From the NCBI GenBank assembly GCA_029202525.1, contig CP119325.1:1067001-1131000 (forward strand): a stretch of 64,000 bases of DNA, read 5' to 3'. Numbering within the stretch: position 1 is the first letter of the stretch; each line of letters begins with the position of its first letter. Shown here piece by piece: positions 36,065 through 45,182 of this stretch. Under the pieces are notes generated by a model, which was given only the letters and a program-made list of their open reading frames with translations, was not told where the DNA came from and made no database searches. Origin of the DNA: Candidatus Pseudomonas phytovorans (lineage in GTDB: Bacteria > Pseudomonadota > Gammaproteobacteria > Pseudomonadales > Pseudomonadaceae). The translations under genes were made by a program, and so were the position numbers.

Positions 36065-36325
36065 ATGTCAAAAGGGCATTCGCTACAAGACCCTTACTTG
36101 AACACCTTGAGAAAAGAAAAGGTTCCGGTATCCATCTATCTGGTCAACGGCATCAAACTGCAGGGCTCGATCGAATCGTTCGATCAGTTCGTGGTTCTGC
36201 TGAAGAACACCGTCAGCCAGATGGTCTACAAACACGCCATTTCGACAGTGGTTCCGGCCCGTCCGGTCCGCCTGCCAAGCCCGACCGACGGCGAGCACGG
36301 CGACAGCGAGCCAGGCAACGCCTGA
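36065..36325 (+). CDS. hfq: RNA-binding chaperone Hfq
   Basis: An 86-residue Sm-like hexameric RNA chaperone for small-RNA regulation. The Sm1 region is SLQDPYLNTLRKEKVPVSIY and the Sm2 signature is YKHAIST. The ATG at 36065 follows CAGGAGTGCGGC. The 94-base AT-rich region upstream is distinctive, but I could not fix a promoter in it. hflX follows after 12 bases. Confidence 0.98.
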   Translation: MSKGHSLQDPYLNTLRKEKVPVSIYLVNGIKLQGSIESFDQFVVLLKNTVSQMVYKHAISTVVPARPVRLPSPTDGEHGDSEPGNA

Positions 36326-36337
36326 TAGGAGCCTGCA

Positions 36338-37639
36338 TTGTTCTTTGAGCGCCACGGTGGTGGTGAGCGGGCGTTGCTCGTTCACTTGGAAGGTCAGAAC
36401 CCTGAGGCGCGCGAAGACCCGCAGGAGTTTCAGGAACTGGCATTGTCGGCCGGTGCCGACATTGTTTCGCTGGTCACGGTGTCAAGGCATCAGCCTTCCG
36501 CCAAATACCTGATTGGCAGTGGCAAGGTCGAAGAGCTGCACGACCTGGTCCATGCCGAACAGGTAGACCTGGTGATTTTCAACCATACCCTCACGCCCAG
36601 TCAGGAGCGCAACCTTGAACGAGTGTTCGAGTGTCGTGTGCTCGACCGTACCGGGCTGATCCTCGATATTTTCGCCCAACGGGCGCGTACCCATGAAGGC
36701 AAGCTGCAGGTCGAACTGGCCCAGCTTGATCACATGAGCACGCGGCTGGTGCGCGGCTGGACTCACCTTGAGCGACAAAAAGGTGGTATCGGCCTGCGTG
36801 GCCCGGGTGAAACACAGCTGGAAACCGACCGCCGCCTGCTGCGCGTACGCATTCGCCAGATCAAGTCACGCCTGGAAAAAGTACGTAGCCAGCGTGAACA
36901 GGCGCGTCGCGGGCGCAAGCGCGCGGATATTCCTTCAGTTTCGCTGGTGGGCTACACCAACGCCGGCAAATCCACGCTGTTCAACGCCCTGACCGAATCC
37001 GAGGTGTACGCCGCGGACCAGCTGTTCGCCACCCTCGACCCGACCCTGCGCCGGCTCGAGCTCAACGACCTGGGGCCGATCGTGCTGGCCGACACCGTCG
37101 GCTTCATTCGCCATCTGCCGCACAAGCTGGTCGAGGCATTTCGGGCTACGCTCGAAGAGTCGAGCAACTCCGACCTGCTGGTGCATGTGATCGACGCCCA
37201 TGAGCCTGAGCGCATGGAACAGATCGAGCAGGTACTGGCCGTGTTGGGCGAGATTGGCGCTGAAGGCTTGCCGATCCTCGAGGTGTATAACAAACTCGAC
37301 CTGCTCGAAGATGTCGAGCCGCAGATCCAGCGTAATGCCGATGGCAAGCCGGAGCGGGTCTGGGTATCGGCACGCGATGGGCGTGGCCTGGAGCTGGTTG
37401 GCCAGGCGATTGCCGAGTTGCTGGGGAATGATCTGTTTGTCGGTACCTTGTGCCTGGAGCAGCGTTTTGCCCGTTTGCGCGCGCAATTCTTTGCTTTGGG
37501 TGCAGTGCGCAGTGAAGAGCATGATGAAGAAGGGCGTAGCCTGCTGAGCGTGCGACTGCCCATGGTCGAATTGAATCGCCTGGTCAGCCGCGAAGGCATG
37601 GAGCCGCAAGTGTTTGTCGAGCAACACACTTTGCAATAA
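36338..37639 (+). CDS. hflX: Ribosome-rescue GTPase HflX
   Basis: A 433-residue GTPase that splits stalled or vacant 70S ribosomes. The N-terminal HflX domain (GSGKVEEL, VIFNHTLTPSQERNLE) and glycine-rich linker (KGGIGLRGPGETQLETDRR) precede the G domain with VGYTNAGKSTLFN, ADTVGFI and NKLDL. The start codon is TTG at 36338 with TAGGAG upstream. It sits between hfq and hflK as in E. coli. Confidence 0.96.
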   Translation: MFFERHGGGERALLVHLEGQNPEAREDPQEFQELALSAGADIVSLVTVSRHQPSAKYLIGSGKVEELHDLVHAEQVDLVIFNHTLTPSQERNLERVFECRVLDRTGLILDIFAQRARTHEGKLQVELAQLDHMSTRLVRGWTHLERQKGGIGLRGPGETQLETDRRLLRVRIRQIKSRLEKVRSQREQARRGRKRADIPSVSLVGYTNAGKSTLFNALTESEVYAADQLFATLDPTLRRLELNDLGPIVLADTVGFIRHLPHKLVEAFRATLEESSNSDLLVHVIDAHEPERMEQIEQVLAVLGEIGAEGLPILEVYNKLDLLEDVEPQIQRNADGKPERVWVSARDGRGLELVGQAIAELLGNDLFVGTLCLEQRFARLRAQFFALGAVRSEEHDEEGRSLLSVRLPMVELNRLVSREGMEPQVFVEQHTLQ

Positions 37640-37735
37640 ATGCCCGTCGAGGTCGCCGGGCAGCAGTGACAGGCATTCTGTAGCATTGGACGGCGCGCCG
37701 TGGGCGCGTCTTTGCTTTATCAGATGGAGAGCGCT

Positions 37736-38914
37736 ATGGCTTGGAACGAGCCGGGTGGCAACTCGAACAATCAGGATCCCTGGGGCGGCCGCCGTGGTGG
37801 CGGTGGCGGTGGTGGTGACAAGAAAGGTCCGCCGGATCTGGACGAGGCCTTCCGCAAACTGCAGGACAGCCTGAACGGCATGTTCGGCGGTAACAAGAAA
37901 CGTGGCGGCGGTGACCGCAATGTCGGCAAGGGCGGTGGCCTTGGCCTGCTGGGCATTGGCCTGGCGGTGCTGGCTGCCATCTGGCTGTACAGTGCCGTGT
38001 ACGTGGTCGACGAGCAGGAGCAGGCCGTGGTGCTGCGCTTCGGCAAGTACCATGAGACGGTCGGTCCCGGCCTGAACATCTACTTCCCGCCGATTGATCG
38101 CAAGTACATGGAAAACGTCACGCGTGAGCGTGCCTACACCAAACAGGGCCAGATGCTGACCGAAGACGAGAACATCGTCGAGGTGCCGCTGACCGTCCAG
38201 TACAAGATCAGCAACCTGCAGGACTTCGTGCTTAACGTCGACCAGCCTGAGGTGAGCCTGCAGCACGCGACCGACAGTGCCCTGCGCCATGTGGTGGGTT
38301 CCACCTCGATGGACCAGGTGCTGACTGAAGGCCGTGAGCAAATGGCCGTGGATATCCGCGAACGCCTGCAGCGCTTCCTCGACAACTACCGTACCGGTAT
38401 CACCGTTACCCAGGTCAACGTACAGAGCGCGGCAGCCCCGCGTGAAGTGCAGGAAGCCTTCGACGACGTGATCCGTGCCCGCGAAGACGAGCAGCGTGCC
38501 CGCAACCAGGCCGAGTCCTACGCCAATGGCGTGGTGCCGGAAGCCCGTGGTCAGGCCCAGCGCATCATCGAGGACGCCAACGGTTACCGCGACGAAGTCA
38601 TCGCCCGGGCCAAGGGTGAGGCCGACCGCTTCACCAAGCTGGTTACCGAGTACCACAAGGCACCTGACGTGACCCGTCAGCGTCTGTACCTGGAGACCAT
38701 GCAAGAGGTCTACAGCAATTCGAGCAAGGTCATGGTGGCAACCAAGGACGGGCAGAACAACCTGCTCTACCTGCCGCTGGACAAGATGGTCGAAGGCAGC
38801 CGCAACCCGGCCGCGCCAACCTCCGGCGTGTCGCCATCGGTCAACGATGCGGCCGCCCGTGCGGCGCAGGACCTGCAACAGCAACAGCCGGTGCGTACTA
38901 GGGAGAGCCGCTGA
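37736..38914 (+). CDS. hflK: FtsH protease modulator subunit HflK
   Basis: A 392-residue SPFH/prohibitin protein that with HflC forms a cage around the FtsH protease in the inner membrane. The N terminus is glycine-rich (WNEPGGNSNNQDPWGGRRGG), a single transmembrane helix follows at about 75-95 (LGLLGIGLAVLAAIWLYSAV), then the SPFH domain and coiled coil. The stop codon overlaps hflC (TGATG). Confidence 0.96.
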   Translation: MAWNEPGGNSNNQDPWGGRRGGGGGGGDKKGPPDLDEAFRKLQDSLNGMFGGNKKRGGGDRNVGKGGGLGLLGIGLAVLAAIWLYSAVYVVDEQEQAVVLRFGKYHETVGPGLNIYFPPIDRKYMENVTRERAYTKQGQMLTEDENIVEVPLTVQYKISNLQDFVLNVDQPEVSLQHATDSALRHVVGSTSMDQVLTEGREQMAVDIRERLQRFLDNYRTGITVTQVNVQSAAAPREVQEAFDDVIRAREDEQRARNQAESYANGVVPEARGQAQRIIEDANGYRDEVIARAKGEADRFTKLVTEYHKAPDVTRQRLYLETMQEVYSNSSKVMVATKDGQNNLLYLPLDKMVEGSRNPAAPTSGVSPSVNDAAARAAQDLQQQQPVRTRESR

Positions 38915-39783
38915 TGAGCAATAGATCGCTGATCGCCCTGATCGCCGCCGTCGTTCTGGGCATCGTCGCCTGGAACAGCTTCTACATCGTGTCCCAGACA
39001 GAGCGTGCGGTACTGCTGCGCTTCGGTAAGGTGGTCCAGGCGGATGTTCAGCCAGGCCTGCACGTGAAGATTCCGTACGTGAACCAGGTGCGCAAGTTCG
39101 ACGCCCGCCTCATGACCCTCGACGCCCCGACCCAGCGGTTCCTGACCCTGGAGAAGAAAGCGGTGATGGTCGACGCCTACGCCAAGTGGCGCGTCAAGGA
39201 TGCCGAGCGCTTCTACACCGCCACGTCGGGCATGAAGCAGATCGCCGACGAGCGCCTGTCGCGTCGTCTGGAAAGCGGCCTGCGTGACCAGTTCGGTAAA
39301 CGTACCCTGCACGAGGTGGTTTCCGGTGAACGTGACGCACTGATGGCTGACATCACTGCATCGCTGAACCGCATGGCCAGCAAGGAGCTGGGTATCGAGG
39401 TGGTCGACGTGCGCGTCAAGGCCATCGACCTGCCGAAGGAAGTCAACCGCAGCGTGTTCGACCGCATGAGCACCGAGCGTGAGCGTGAAGCCCGCGAGCA
39501 CCGTGCCAAGGGTAACGAACTGGCTGAAGGTATTCGTGCCGATGCCGACCGTCAGCGACGTGTGCTGCTGGCCGAAGCTTATCGCGAAGCAGAAGAAACC
39601 CGCGGTGACGGCGACGCCCAGGCGGCCGCCATCTATGCCAAGGCCTACAGCCAGGACGCTGATTTCTATGCGTTCCACCGTAGCCTGCAGGCATACCGCG
39701 AGAGCTTCTCGAGCAAAAGCGACGTGTTGGTCCTGGACCCGAAGAACGAGTTCTTCCGCTACCTGGACAAGAGCAAGCCGTGA
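38914..39783 (+). CDS. hflC: FtsH protease modulator subunit HflC
   Basis: A 289-residue partner of HflK. An N-terminal transmembrane helix (LIALIAAVVLGIVAWNSFYI) is followed by the SPFH domain (TERAVLLRFGKVVQADVQPG) and a charged coiled coil (MSTEREREAREHRAKGNELA). It is translationally coupled to hflK. It is followed by a 301-base region of hairpins and a terminator. Confidence 0.97.
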   Translation: MSNRSLIALIAAVVLGIVAWNSFYIVSQTERAVLLRFGKVVQADVQPGLHVKIPYVNQVRKFDARLMTLDAPTQRFLTLEKKAVMVDAYAKWRVKDAERFYTATSGMKQIADERLSRRLESGLRDQFGKRTLHEVVSGERDALMADITASLNRMASKELGIEVVDVRVKAIDLPKEVNRSVFDRMSTEREREAREHRAKGNELAEGIRADADRQRRVLLAEAYREAEETRGDGDAQAAAIYAKAYSQDADFYAFHRSLQAYRESFSSKSDVLVLDPKNEFFRYLDKSKP

Positions 39784-39810
39784 TGCTCAGGCCCTGATTT
39801 TCATGCAGCG

Positions 39811-39847
39811 GCGCCCCGCCTGGCAGCTAAAACACCAGGCGGGGTGC
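39811..39847. other. Strong GC hairpin downstream of hflC
   Basis: GCGCCCCGCCTGG (39811-39823) pairs with CCAGGCGGGGTGC (39835-39847) around CAGCTAAAACA. The 13-pair stem has no T-run. It may protect the hfq-hflXKC mRNA end or be part of an RNA that ends at the terminator downstream. Confidence 0.6.
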
Positions 39848-39879
39848 ATCCTGAATGAAAAGGGGTGTATGATGAGGCA

Positions 39880-39903
39880 GCCGGGAAATTTCCCGGCTTT
39901 TTT
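39880..39903 (+). terminator. Rho-independent terminator before hisZ
   Basis: GCCGGGAAATTTCCCGGC (39880-39897) is a perfect palindrome followed by six T. It separates the hfl genes from hisZ. The remaining 39904-40084 holds no gene that I can support. Confidence 0.9.
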
Positions 39904-40084
39904 GCGTCTGAAAGGTTGATTGGCAAAGCGCCAGTTGACGGTTTGGTCAGCTCGCAAGGCAATTTGAGGGTGTCGGGTACGGTGGCTGCGCTGGGATCAG
40001 TGCTGCCCGCTGCTGTGCGCGATACCGGCTTTACTGACGGCTCGCCTGCTGGCAAGTCGCCCGGACCAGAGGGGAAATGGCGTA

Positions 40085-41272
40085 ATGGCAACGGTAGACC
40101 GCTGGCTGCTGCCAGATGGCATCGAGGAAGTACTGCCACCTGAGGCTGCGCGCATCGAGATCGCGCGCCGCCAGGTGTTGGACCTGTTCCAGAGTTGGGG
40201 TTACGAGCTGGTCGTCACTCCGCATATCGAGTACCTGGAGTCGCTGTTGACCGGCGCCGGCCAGGACCTGGATCAGCGCACCTTCAAGGTAGTGGACCCA
40301 CAGTCCGGCCGCCTGATGGGCTTCCGCGCCGACTTCACCCCGCAGGTGGCGCGTATCGACGCACACACCCTGCGCCGTGAAGGCCCGAGCCGCCTGTGCT
40401 ACGCCGGCAGCGTGCTGCACGCCCAGCCGCGTGCGCTGTCCACCTCGCGCAGCCCGATCCAGTTGGGCGCCGAGCTGTATGGCGATGCCAGCCCGACGAG
40501 CGACGTGGAAGTCATCAGCCTGATGCTGGCCACGCTGCAACTGGCTGATGTGCCGGACGTACACATGGACCTGGGCCACGTCGGTATCTACCGCGGCCTG
40601 GCCCGTGCTGCCGGCCTGTCCGGTGCGGTCGAGCAGCAGCTGTTCGACGCCCTGCAGCGCAAGGCCGTCGATGAAGTGCAGGCGCTGACTGCCGACCTGC
40701 CGAAGGACCTGGGCAACATGCTGCGCGCACTGGTCGAGCTGTGCGGTGGCCGTGAAGTGCTGGCCGAAGCTCGCGTGCGCCTGGGCCGTGCCCCGGCCGG
40801 CGTGCTGGCGGCGCTGGACGACCTGCTGTCGATCGCCGATCGCCTGGCGTCGCGCTACCCGGACCTGCCGCTGTACTTCGACCTCGGCGAGCTGCGCGGC
40901 TACAACTATCACACCGGCGTGGTGTTCGCCGTGTTCGTGCCGGGCGAGGGTCAATCGATCGCCCAGGGCGGGCGCTACGACGACATCGGCGCCGACTTTG
41001 GCCGGGCACGGCCGGCCACCGGTTTCTCCACGGATTTGAAGACCCTGGTCACACTGGGGCGAGCGGAGGTCGTATTGCCAACGGGCGGCATCTGGATGCC
41101 GGACAGTGGCGACGCGGCCCTCTGGCAGCAAGTCTGCCAGTTGCGCAACGAGGGCCAGCGTGTGGTCCAGGCCCTGCCTGGCCAGCCGTTGAGTGCTGCT
41201 CTCGAGGCGGATTGTGATCGGCAATTGATTCAGCAAGACGGGCGCTGGCAGGTTCTGCCGCTGGCCCAGTGA
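40085..41272 (+). CDS. hisZ: ATP phosphoribosyltransferase regulatory subunit HisZ
   Basis: A 395-residue class II aminoacyl-tRNA-synthetase-like protein that activates the short form of HisG in histidine biosynthesis. It shows the HisRS-like N terminus (DRWLLPDGIEEVLPPEAARI, PHIEYLESLLTG) and the central DFTPQVARI and GGRYDDIGADFGRARPATGF blocks, but lacks the anticodon-binding domain. The ATG at 40085 has GAGGGG nine bases upstream. It precedes purA, a common arrangement in Pseudomonas. Confidence 0.95.
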   Translation: MATVDRWLLPDGIEEVLPPEAARIEIARRQVLDLFQSWGYELVVTPHIEYLESLLTGAGQDLDQRTFKVVDPQSGRLMGFRADFTPQVARIDAHTLRREGPSRLCYAGSVLHAQPRALSTSRSPIQLGAELYGDASPTSDVEVISLMLATLQLADVPDVHMDLGHVGIYRGLARAAGLSGAVEQQLFDALQRKAVDEVQALTADLPKDLGNMLRALVELCGGREVLAEARVRLGRAPAGVLAALDDLLSIADRLASRYPDLPLYFDLGELRGYNYHTGVVFAVFVPGEGQSIAQGGRYDDIGADFGRARPATGFSTDLKTLVTLGRAEVVLPTGGIWMPDSGDAALWQQVCQLRNEGQRVVQALPGQPLSAALEADCDRQLIQQDGRWQVLPLAQ

Positions 41273-41328
41273 GTTTCTGCGTCGGCAACAGGCCGGCAAC
41301 CAAGTTTGCGTGAATGAGGACCAATGTA

Positions 41329-42621
41329 ATGGGTAAGAATGTCGTCGTCCTGGGCACCCAATGGGGTGATGAGGGCAAAGGCAAGATCGTCGATCTGCTG
41401 ACCGAACATGCTGCCGCCGTAGTGCGCTACCAGGGTGGCCACAATGCGGGTCATACTCTGGTGATCAACGGTGAAAAGACCGTTCTGCACCTGATTCCGT
41501 CCGGCATCCTGCGTGAAGGCGTACAGTGCCTGATCGGCAACGGCGTGGTCGTTGCTCCGGACGCCCTGATGCGCGAAATCACCAAGCTGGAAGAGAAGGG
41601 CGTACCGGTGCGCGAGCGCCTGCGCATCTCCCCGGCTGCGCCGCTGATCCTGTCGTACCACGTGGCCCTGGACCAGGCCCGTGAAAAAGCCCGTGGCGAA
41701 GCCAAGATCGGCACCACCGGCCGTGGTATCGGCCCAGCCTACGAAGACAAAGTTGCCCGCCGTGGCCTGCGTATCGGTGATCTGTTCCACCGTGAGCGTT
41801 TTGCCGCCAAGCTCGGTGAGCTGCTGGACTACCACAACTTCCAGCTGGTGAACTACTACAAAGAGCCGGCCATCGACTTCCAGCAGACGCTGGACGAATG
41901 CATGGAATACGCCGAACTGCTCAAGCCGATGATGCTCGACGTCACTGCCGAGCTGCACAACCTGCGTCGTGCTGGCAAGGACATCATGTTCGAAGGCGCC
42001 CAGGGTTCGTTGCTGGACATCGACCACGGTACCTACCCGTACGTCACCAGCTCCAACACCACCGCTGGTGGCATCTCCACCGGTTCCGGTGTTGGCCCGA
42101 TGTACCTGGACTACATCCTGGGTATCACCAAGGCTTACACCACTCGCGTTGGTTCCGGTCCGTTCCCGACCGAACTGTTCGACGAAACCGGCGCTGGCCT
42201 GGCCAAGCGTGGTCACGAGTTCGGCTCCACCACTGGCCGTGCCCGCCGTTGCGGCTGGTTCGATGCCGTCATCCTGCGTCGCGCCATCGACGTCAACAGC
42301 ATCTCGGGCATCTGCCTGACCAAGCTGGACGTGCTGGACGGCATGGAAACCATCAACATCTGTGTCGGTTACAAGGACGCAAACGGCGCCGTCAATGATG
42401 CCCCGTCCGACGCCGACAGCTACATCGGCCTGGAGCCGGTGTACGAAACGATGCCAGGCTGGAGCGAGTCGACCGTGGGCGCCAAGTCCCTGGAAGCCCT
42501 GCCAGAAGCTGCTCGCGCTTACATCAAGCGCATCGAAGAGCTGGTTGGCGCGCCGATCGATATCATCTCCACCGGCCCGGACCGCAACGAGACCATCGTG
42601 CTGCGTCACCCGTTCGCCTGA
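41329..42621 (+). CDS. purA: Adenylosuccinate synthetase
   Basis: A 430-residue GTP-dependent enzyme joining IMP and aspartate in AMP synthesis. The P-loop-like GTQWGDEGKGKIVD at the N terminus, GHNAGHT and VGSGPFPTEL near the active site are all present. The ATG at 41329 gives the standard start. A terminator and REP pair follow. Confidence 0.98.
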   Translation: MGKNVVVLGTQWGDEGKGKIVDLLTEHAAAVVRYQGGHNAGHTLVINGEKTVLHLIPSGILREGVQCLIGNGVVVAPDALMREITKLEEKGVPVRERLRISPAAPLILSYHVALDQAREKARGEAKIGTTGRGIGPAYEDKVARRGLRIGDLFHRERFAAKLGELLDYHNFQLVNYYKEPAIDFQQTLDECMEYAELLKPMMLDVTAELHNLRRAGKDIMFEGAQGSLLDIDHGTYPYVTSSNTTAGGISTGSGVGPMYLDYILGITKAYTTRVGSGPFPTELFDETGAGLAKRGHEFGSTTGRARRCGWFDAVILRRAIDVNSISGICLTKLDVLDGMETINICVGYKDANGAVNDAPSDADSYIGLEPVYETMPGWSESTVGAKSLEALPEAARAYIKRIEELVGAPIDIISTGPDRNETIVLRHPFA

Positions 42622-42642
42622 TCTGCCCTCCAGGCTGATCTG

Positions 42643-42675
42643 ACGCCGTGGCCCTGAAAGGGGCTGCGGCGTTTT
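42643..42675 (+). terminator. Rho-independent terminator after purA
   Basis: ACGCCG (42643-42648) and GCCC (42651-42654) pair with GGGC and CGGCGT, followed by a T-run. The stem has one small internal mismatch (TG/TG). Confidence 0.85.
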
Positions 42676-42690
42676 TGTTTATGGATTAAT

Positions 42691-42800
42691 CCTGTGCCGG
42701 CCTCTTCGCGGGCTTGCCCGCTCCCACAGGACCTCCACAGGTTTCAGAATATGTGCAATTCCTGTGGGAGCGGGCGAGCCCGCGAAGAGGCCGGTACAGG
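42691..42800. repeat. REP inverted pair with extended arms
   Basis: The facing arms (42691-42730 and 42761-42800) cover about 40 bases each, extending the usual REP core outwards through CCTGTGCCGGCCTC, with two or three mismatches. Confidence 0.9.
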
Positions 42801-42917
42801 AAAGCCCATTGCTAGACCTTGGCGCATTTGCCTGCTGCCCCCGGCACAACCCTTGCTGTAAGAAGTTTCTGTAGATGCCATCAAAATAGTGGCGCCAGAA
42901 AACACGAGGGTTACACC

Positions 42918-44852
42918 GTGTCTGCCATCCTCTCACTGTTACGAAGCCGCCTTTTGCGGCCTGTGTTTGTTGCCCTTGGTATCGCTCTTTTGGTGCAGGT
43001 GCTGGTTGCCGTTGCGCTCACTCGAAGCACGGTCACTGCCTTGGAAGCCGACCTTGGCGAACGTCTGGGTAACGACAGCCGGCAGTTGGCCAGCGACCTG
43101 GAGCAGGCCGGGCAGGATGTACGCTCGGGTCTCGACGGCCTGTCCAGCAGCACCCGCCAGCGCCTGAGCGCCGGGTTGTCGGAGCGCCTGCAAAGCGAAC
43201 AGCAGCAACTGCGCAACACCTTGGAAAAGAACCTCAAGGACTCCGCCAACGACATGGCCGAGCTGCTGGCTTCAGTCGCCCCGAGGGCGATCTGGGACAA
43301 CGACGTGCCGGTGCTCTCGGACTTTGCCCGGCGTGCCCAGCGCAACCCCAACGTGCTGTTCGTGATCTACGACGACGCCCAGGGCCAGCACCTGACCCGC
43401 TACCTGAACCGGCAAAACCCGATCAATCAGGCGCTGATCGAGAAGGGCCAGGGTGAGCGAGCGCTGGACAAGGTGCTCGAAGCTGCGCGCCGCGATCCGT
43501 CGGTGTATTTCGTCGAAGCCTCGATCAACCCCAATGGTGCCGAGATCGGCAAAGTCCTGATGGGTGTTTCCACCGCCGGTGTTGATCAGGAGCTCAAGGC
43601 CCTGGATCAACGCTTTGCGGCACTGATCGCCAGTGGTGAACAACTGGTTGGTGACAGCCTGGTCGGCGCTGCTGCCGACAGTGGCAAGACCCTGCGCGAA
43701 CGCCTGGAGAAGGCCCAAGGCAGTGCTGCCGCAATGCAGGCCAATACCGCTCAGACCGTGCGCGAAGCCGCCGCCGAGCTGCGCTGGCGCATCGGTCTGG
43801 GTCTGGTGCTCGTTGGCGTGGGCGTGCTGCTGGTGGTGGCGCTGGTGCTTGGTCGTCGCGTGTTGAGCAAGCTGCGTTTGCTGATTGGCGCCCTGAACGA
43901 TCTGGCGGCCGGTGAAGGTGACCTTACCAAGCGCGTGCCGCTCGACAGCCGCGATGAAATTGGTGATATGGCATCGGCGGTGAACCGCTTTGTCGACAAG
44001 CTGCAACCGATCGTGCGCGAGGCGGGGGAAGTGGCGCAGCGCACCGGCGTGGAAATTGGCGCGATGGCTCAGCGCAACGCCGGTGCCGACGCTGCTGCTG
44101 CGCTGCAGCGCGATGAAGTGGCGGCCAGCCTGCGCGACCTTTCGAGCATGGCCGACGAAGCCCAGGCCGAAAGCCATGCGATGCAGGCGGCGTTGCAGCA
44201 AGTCGTGGATATCCGCCAGGCCACGGATGAAAACAGCCGCACGTCTACCCAGCTGGCCGGTTTGATCGAAAACCTGGCTGGCCAAGTGGATGCTGGCTCT
44301 CAGGTGATCGAGCGCCTGGCCAAGCAGAGCGAGCAGATCGAAGTGGTGCTGACGGTGATCCACGGCATTGCCGAGCAGACCAACCTGCTGGCGCTGAACG
44401 CGGCCATCGAAGCTGCCCGGGCAGGTGAGACCGGGCGCGGGTTTGCCGTGGTGGCCGATGAGGTGCGGGCGCTGGCGAGCAAGACGCAAAGCTCAACGGG
44501 TGATATCCAGTCGCACATCGCGGCGCTGCAGAAGGGTGCCAAGGAGGCCGTGGCCACCATTAGCCAGGCCGGGCTCAAGGCCAGTGAAGGCTTGTTGGTA
44601 CTACGTGACAACGAGCGCCGGCAGCAGTCTGTGCAGGCGGCGGTGGAGCAGGTGCATGCGGCCATCGGCCTGGCCACCCGAGCGGCTGAGCAGCAGGCGA
44701 ATGGTGCCCAGGCGGTGCGGGGGCGGGTAGAGACCATCCATGCCCAGGCTGAGCGCTCGGCTGAAGTGGTGATGCAGACTACGGCCAGCAGCAAGGTATT
44801 GGATGAGCTGGCGGCACAACTGAGGGCCAGCCTGGGGCAGTTCAGGGCTTGA
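42918..44852 (+). CDS. Methyl-accepting chemotaxis protein
   Basis: A 644-residue chemoreceptor. The first transmembrane helix is at about 14-34 (PVFVALGIALLVQVLVAVAL), a periplasmic sensor region follows to about 288, a second helix lies at about 290-311, then a HAMP domain. The highly conserved signalling tip is present (EQTNLLALNAAIEAARAGET, then GRGFAVVADEVRALA). There is no C-terminal CheR/CheB pentapeptide. The start is a GTG at 42918 with GAGGGTT upstream. The ligand is unknown; the sensor region is helical and rich in charged residues. Confidence 0.93.
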   Translation: MSAILSLLRSRLLRPVFVALGIALLVQVLVAVALTRSTVTALEADLGERLGNDSRQLASDLEQAGQDVRSGLDGLSSSTRQRLSAGLSERLQSEQQQLRNTLEKNLKDSANDMAELLASVAPRAIWDNDVPVLSDFARRAQRNPNVLFVIYDDAQGQHLTRYLNRQNPINQALIEKGQGERALDKVLEAARRDPSVYFVEASINPNGAEIGKVLMGVSTAGVDQELKALDQRFAALIASGEQLVGDSLVGAAADSGKTLRERLEKAQGSAAAMQANTAQTVREAAAELRWRIGLGLVLVGVGVLLVVALVLGRRVLSKLRLLIGALNDLAAGEGDLTKRVPLDSRDEIGDMASAVNRFVDKLQPIVREAGEVAQRTGVEIGAMAQRNAGADAAAALQRDEVAASLRDLSSMADEAQAESHAMQAALQQVVDIRQATDENSRTSTQLAGLIENLAGQVDAGSQVIERLAKQSEQIEVVLTVIHGIAEQTNLLALNAAIEAARAGETGRGFAVVADEVRALASKTQSSTGDIQSHIAALQKGAKEAVATISQAGLKASEGLLVLRDNERRQQSVQAAVEQVHAAIGLATRAAEQQANGAQAVRGRVETIHAQAERSAEVVMQTTASSKVLDELAAQLRASLGQFRA

Positions 44853-44899
44853 GTTGGGGGCTTGGGGGTGTTCGACCTGTCTTTTCCTGTGCCTGTGAG

Positions 44900-45149
44900 A
44901 TCGAGCGCCGCCCGCGCGGCGCTTCGCGGGGCAAGCCCGCTCCCACATTTGTTGCAACGTGGCCATGCCTGTTAAAGAGGCGGCGCTCGCCTTGGTGCAT
45001 GCCTCTAGACAGGTAGGGCGGCGCTAGCGCCAGCCAAGAGGTCAAGTCAAGCCAACAAGGTGGACAACCATGGCCTGACAGTTTTGGCACGTTGCAACAA
45101 ATGTGGGAGCGGGCTTGCCCCGCGAAGCGCCGCGCGGGCGGCGCTCGAT
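44900..45149. repeat. Long perfect inverted repeat (62-base arms) built on a REP core
   Basis: The arms 44900-44961 and 45088-45149 are exact reverse complements. Each contains the REP core (CGCGGGGCAAGCCCGCTCCC) extended by ATCGAGCGCCGCCCGCGCGG on one side and ACATTTGTTGCAACGTG on the other. The 126-base interior includes further GC-rich palindromes (GGCGCTAGCGCC at about 45020). It fills the gap between the chemoreceptor gene and the ABC permease gene; no coding sequence is evident in 44853-45182. Confidence 0.92.
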
Positions 45150-45182
45150 ATACGCGTCGGCAAAGCACTCACGGCGTACCCA

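Noticed and set aside
36935..38884. 649-codon reverse open frame across hflX and hflK
   Set aside because: It crosses two well-supported genes and shows typical antisense composition.
39865..40143. 92-codon open frame between hflC and hisZ
   Set aside because: It starts inside a terminator palindrome and overlaps the hisZ start; the composition is not protein-like.
42840..42890. Possible FliA promoter before the chemoreceptor gene
   Set aside because: GCCATCAA at 42877 matches only 5 of 8 positions and no acceptable -35 box is at 11 bases.
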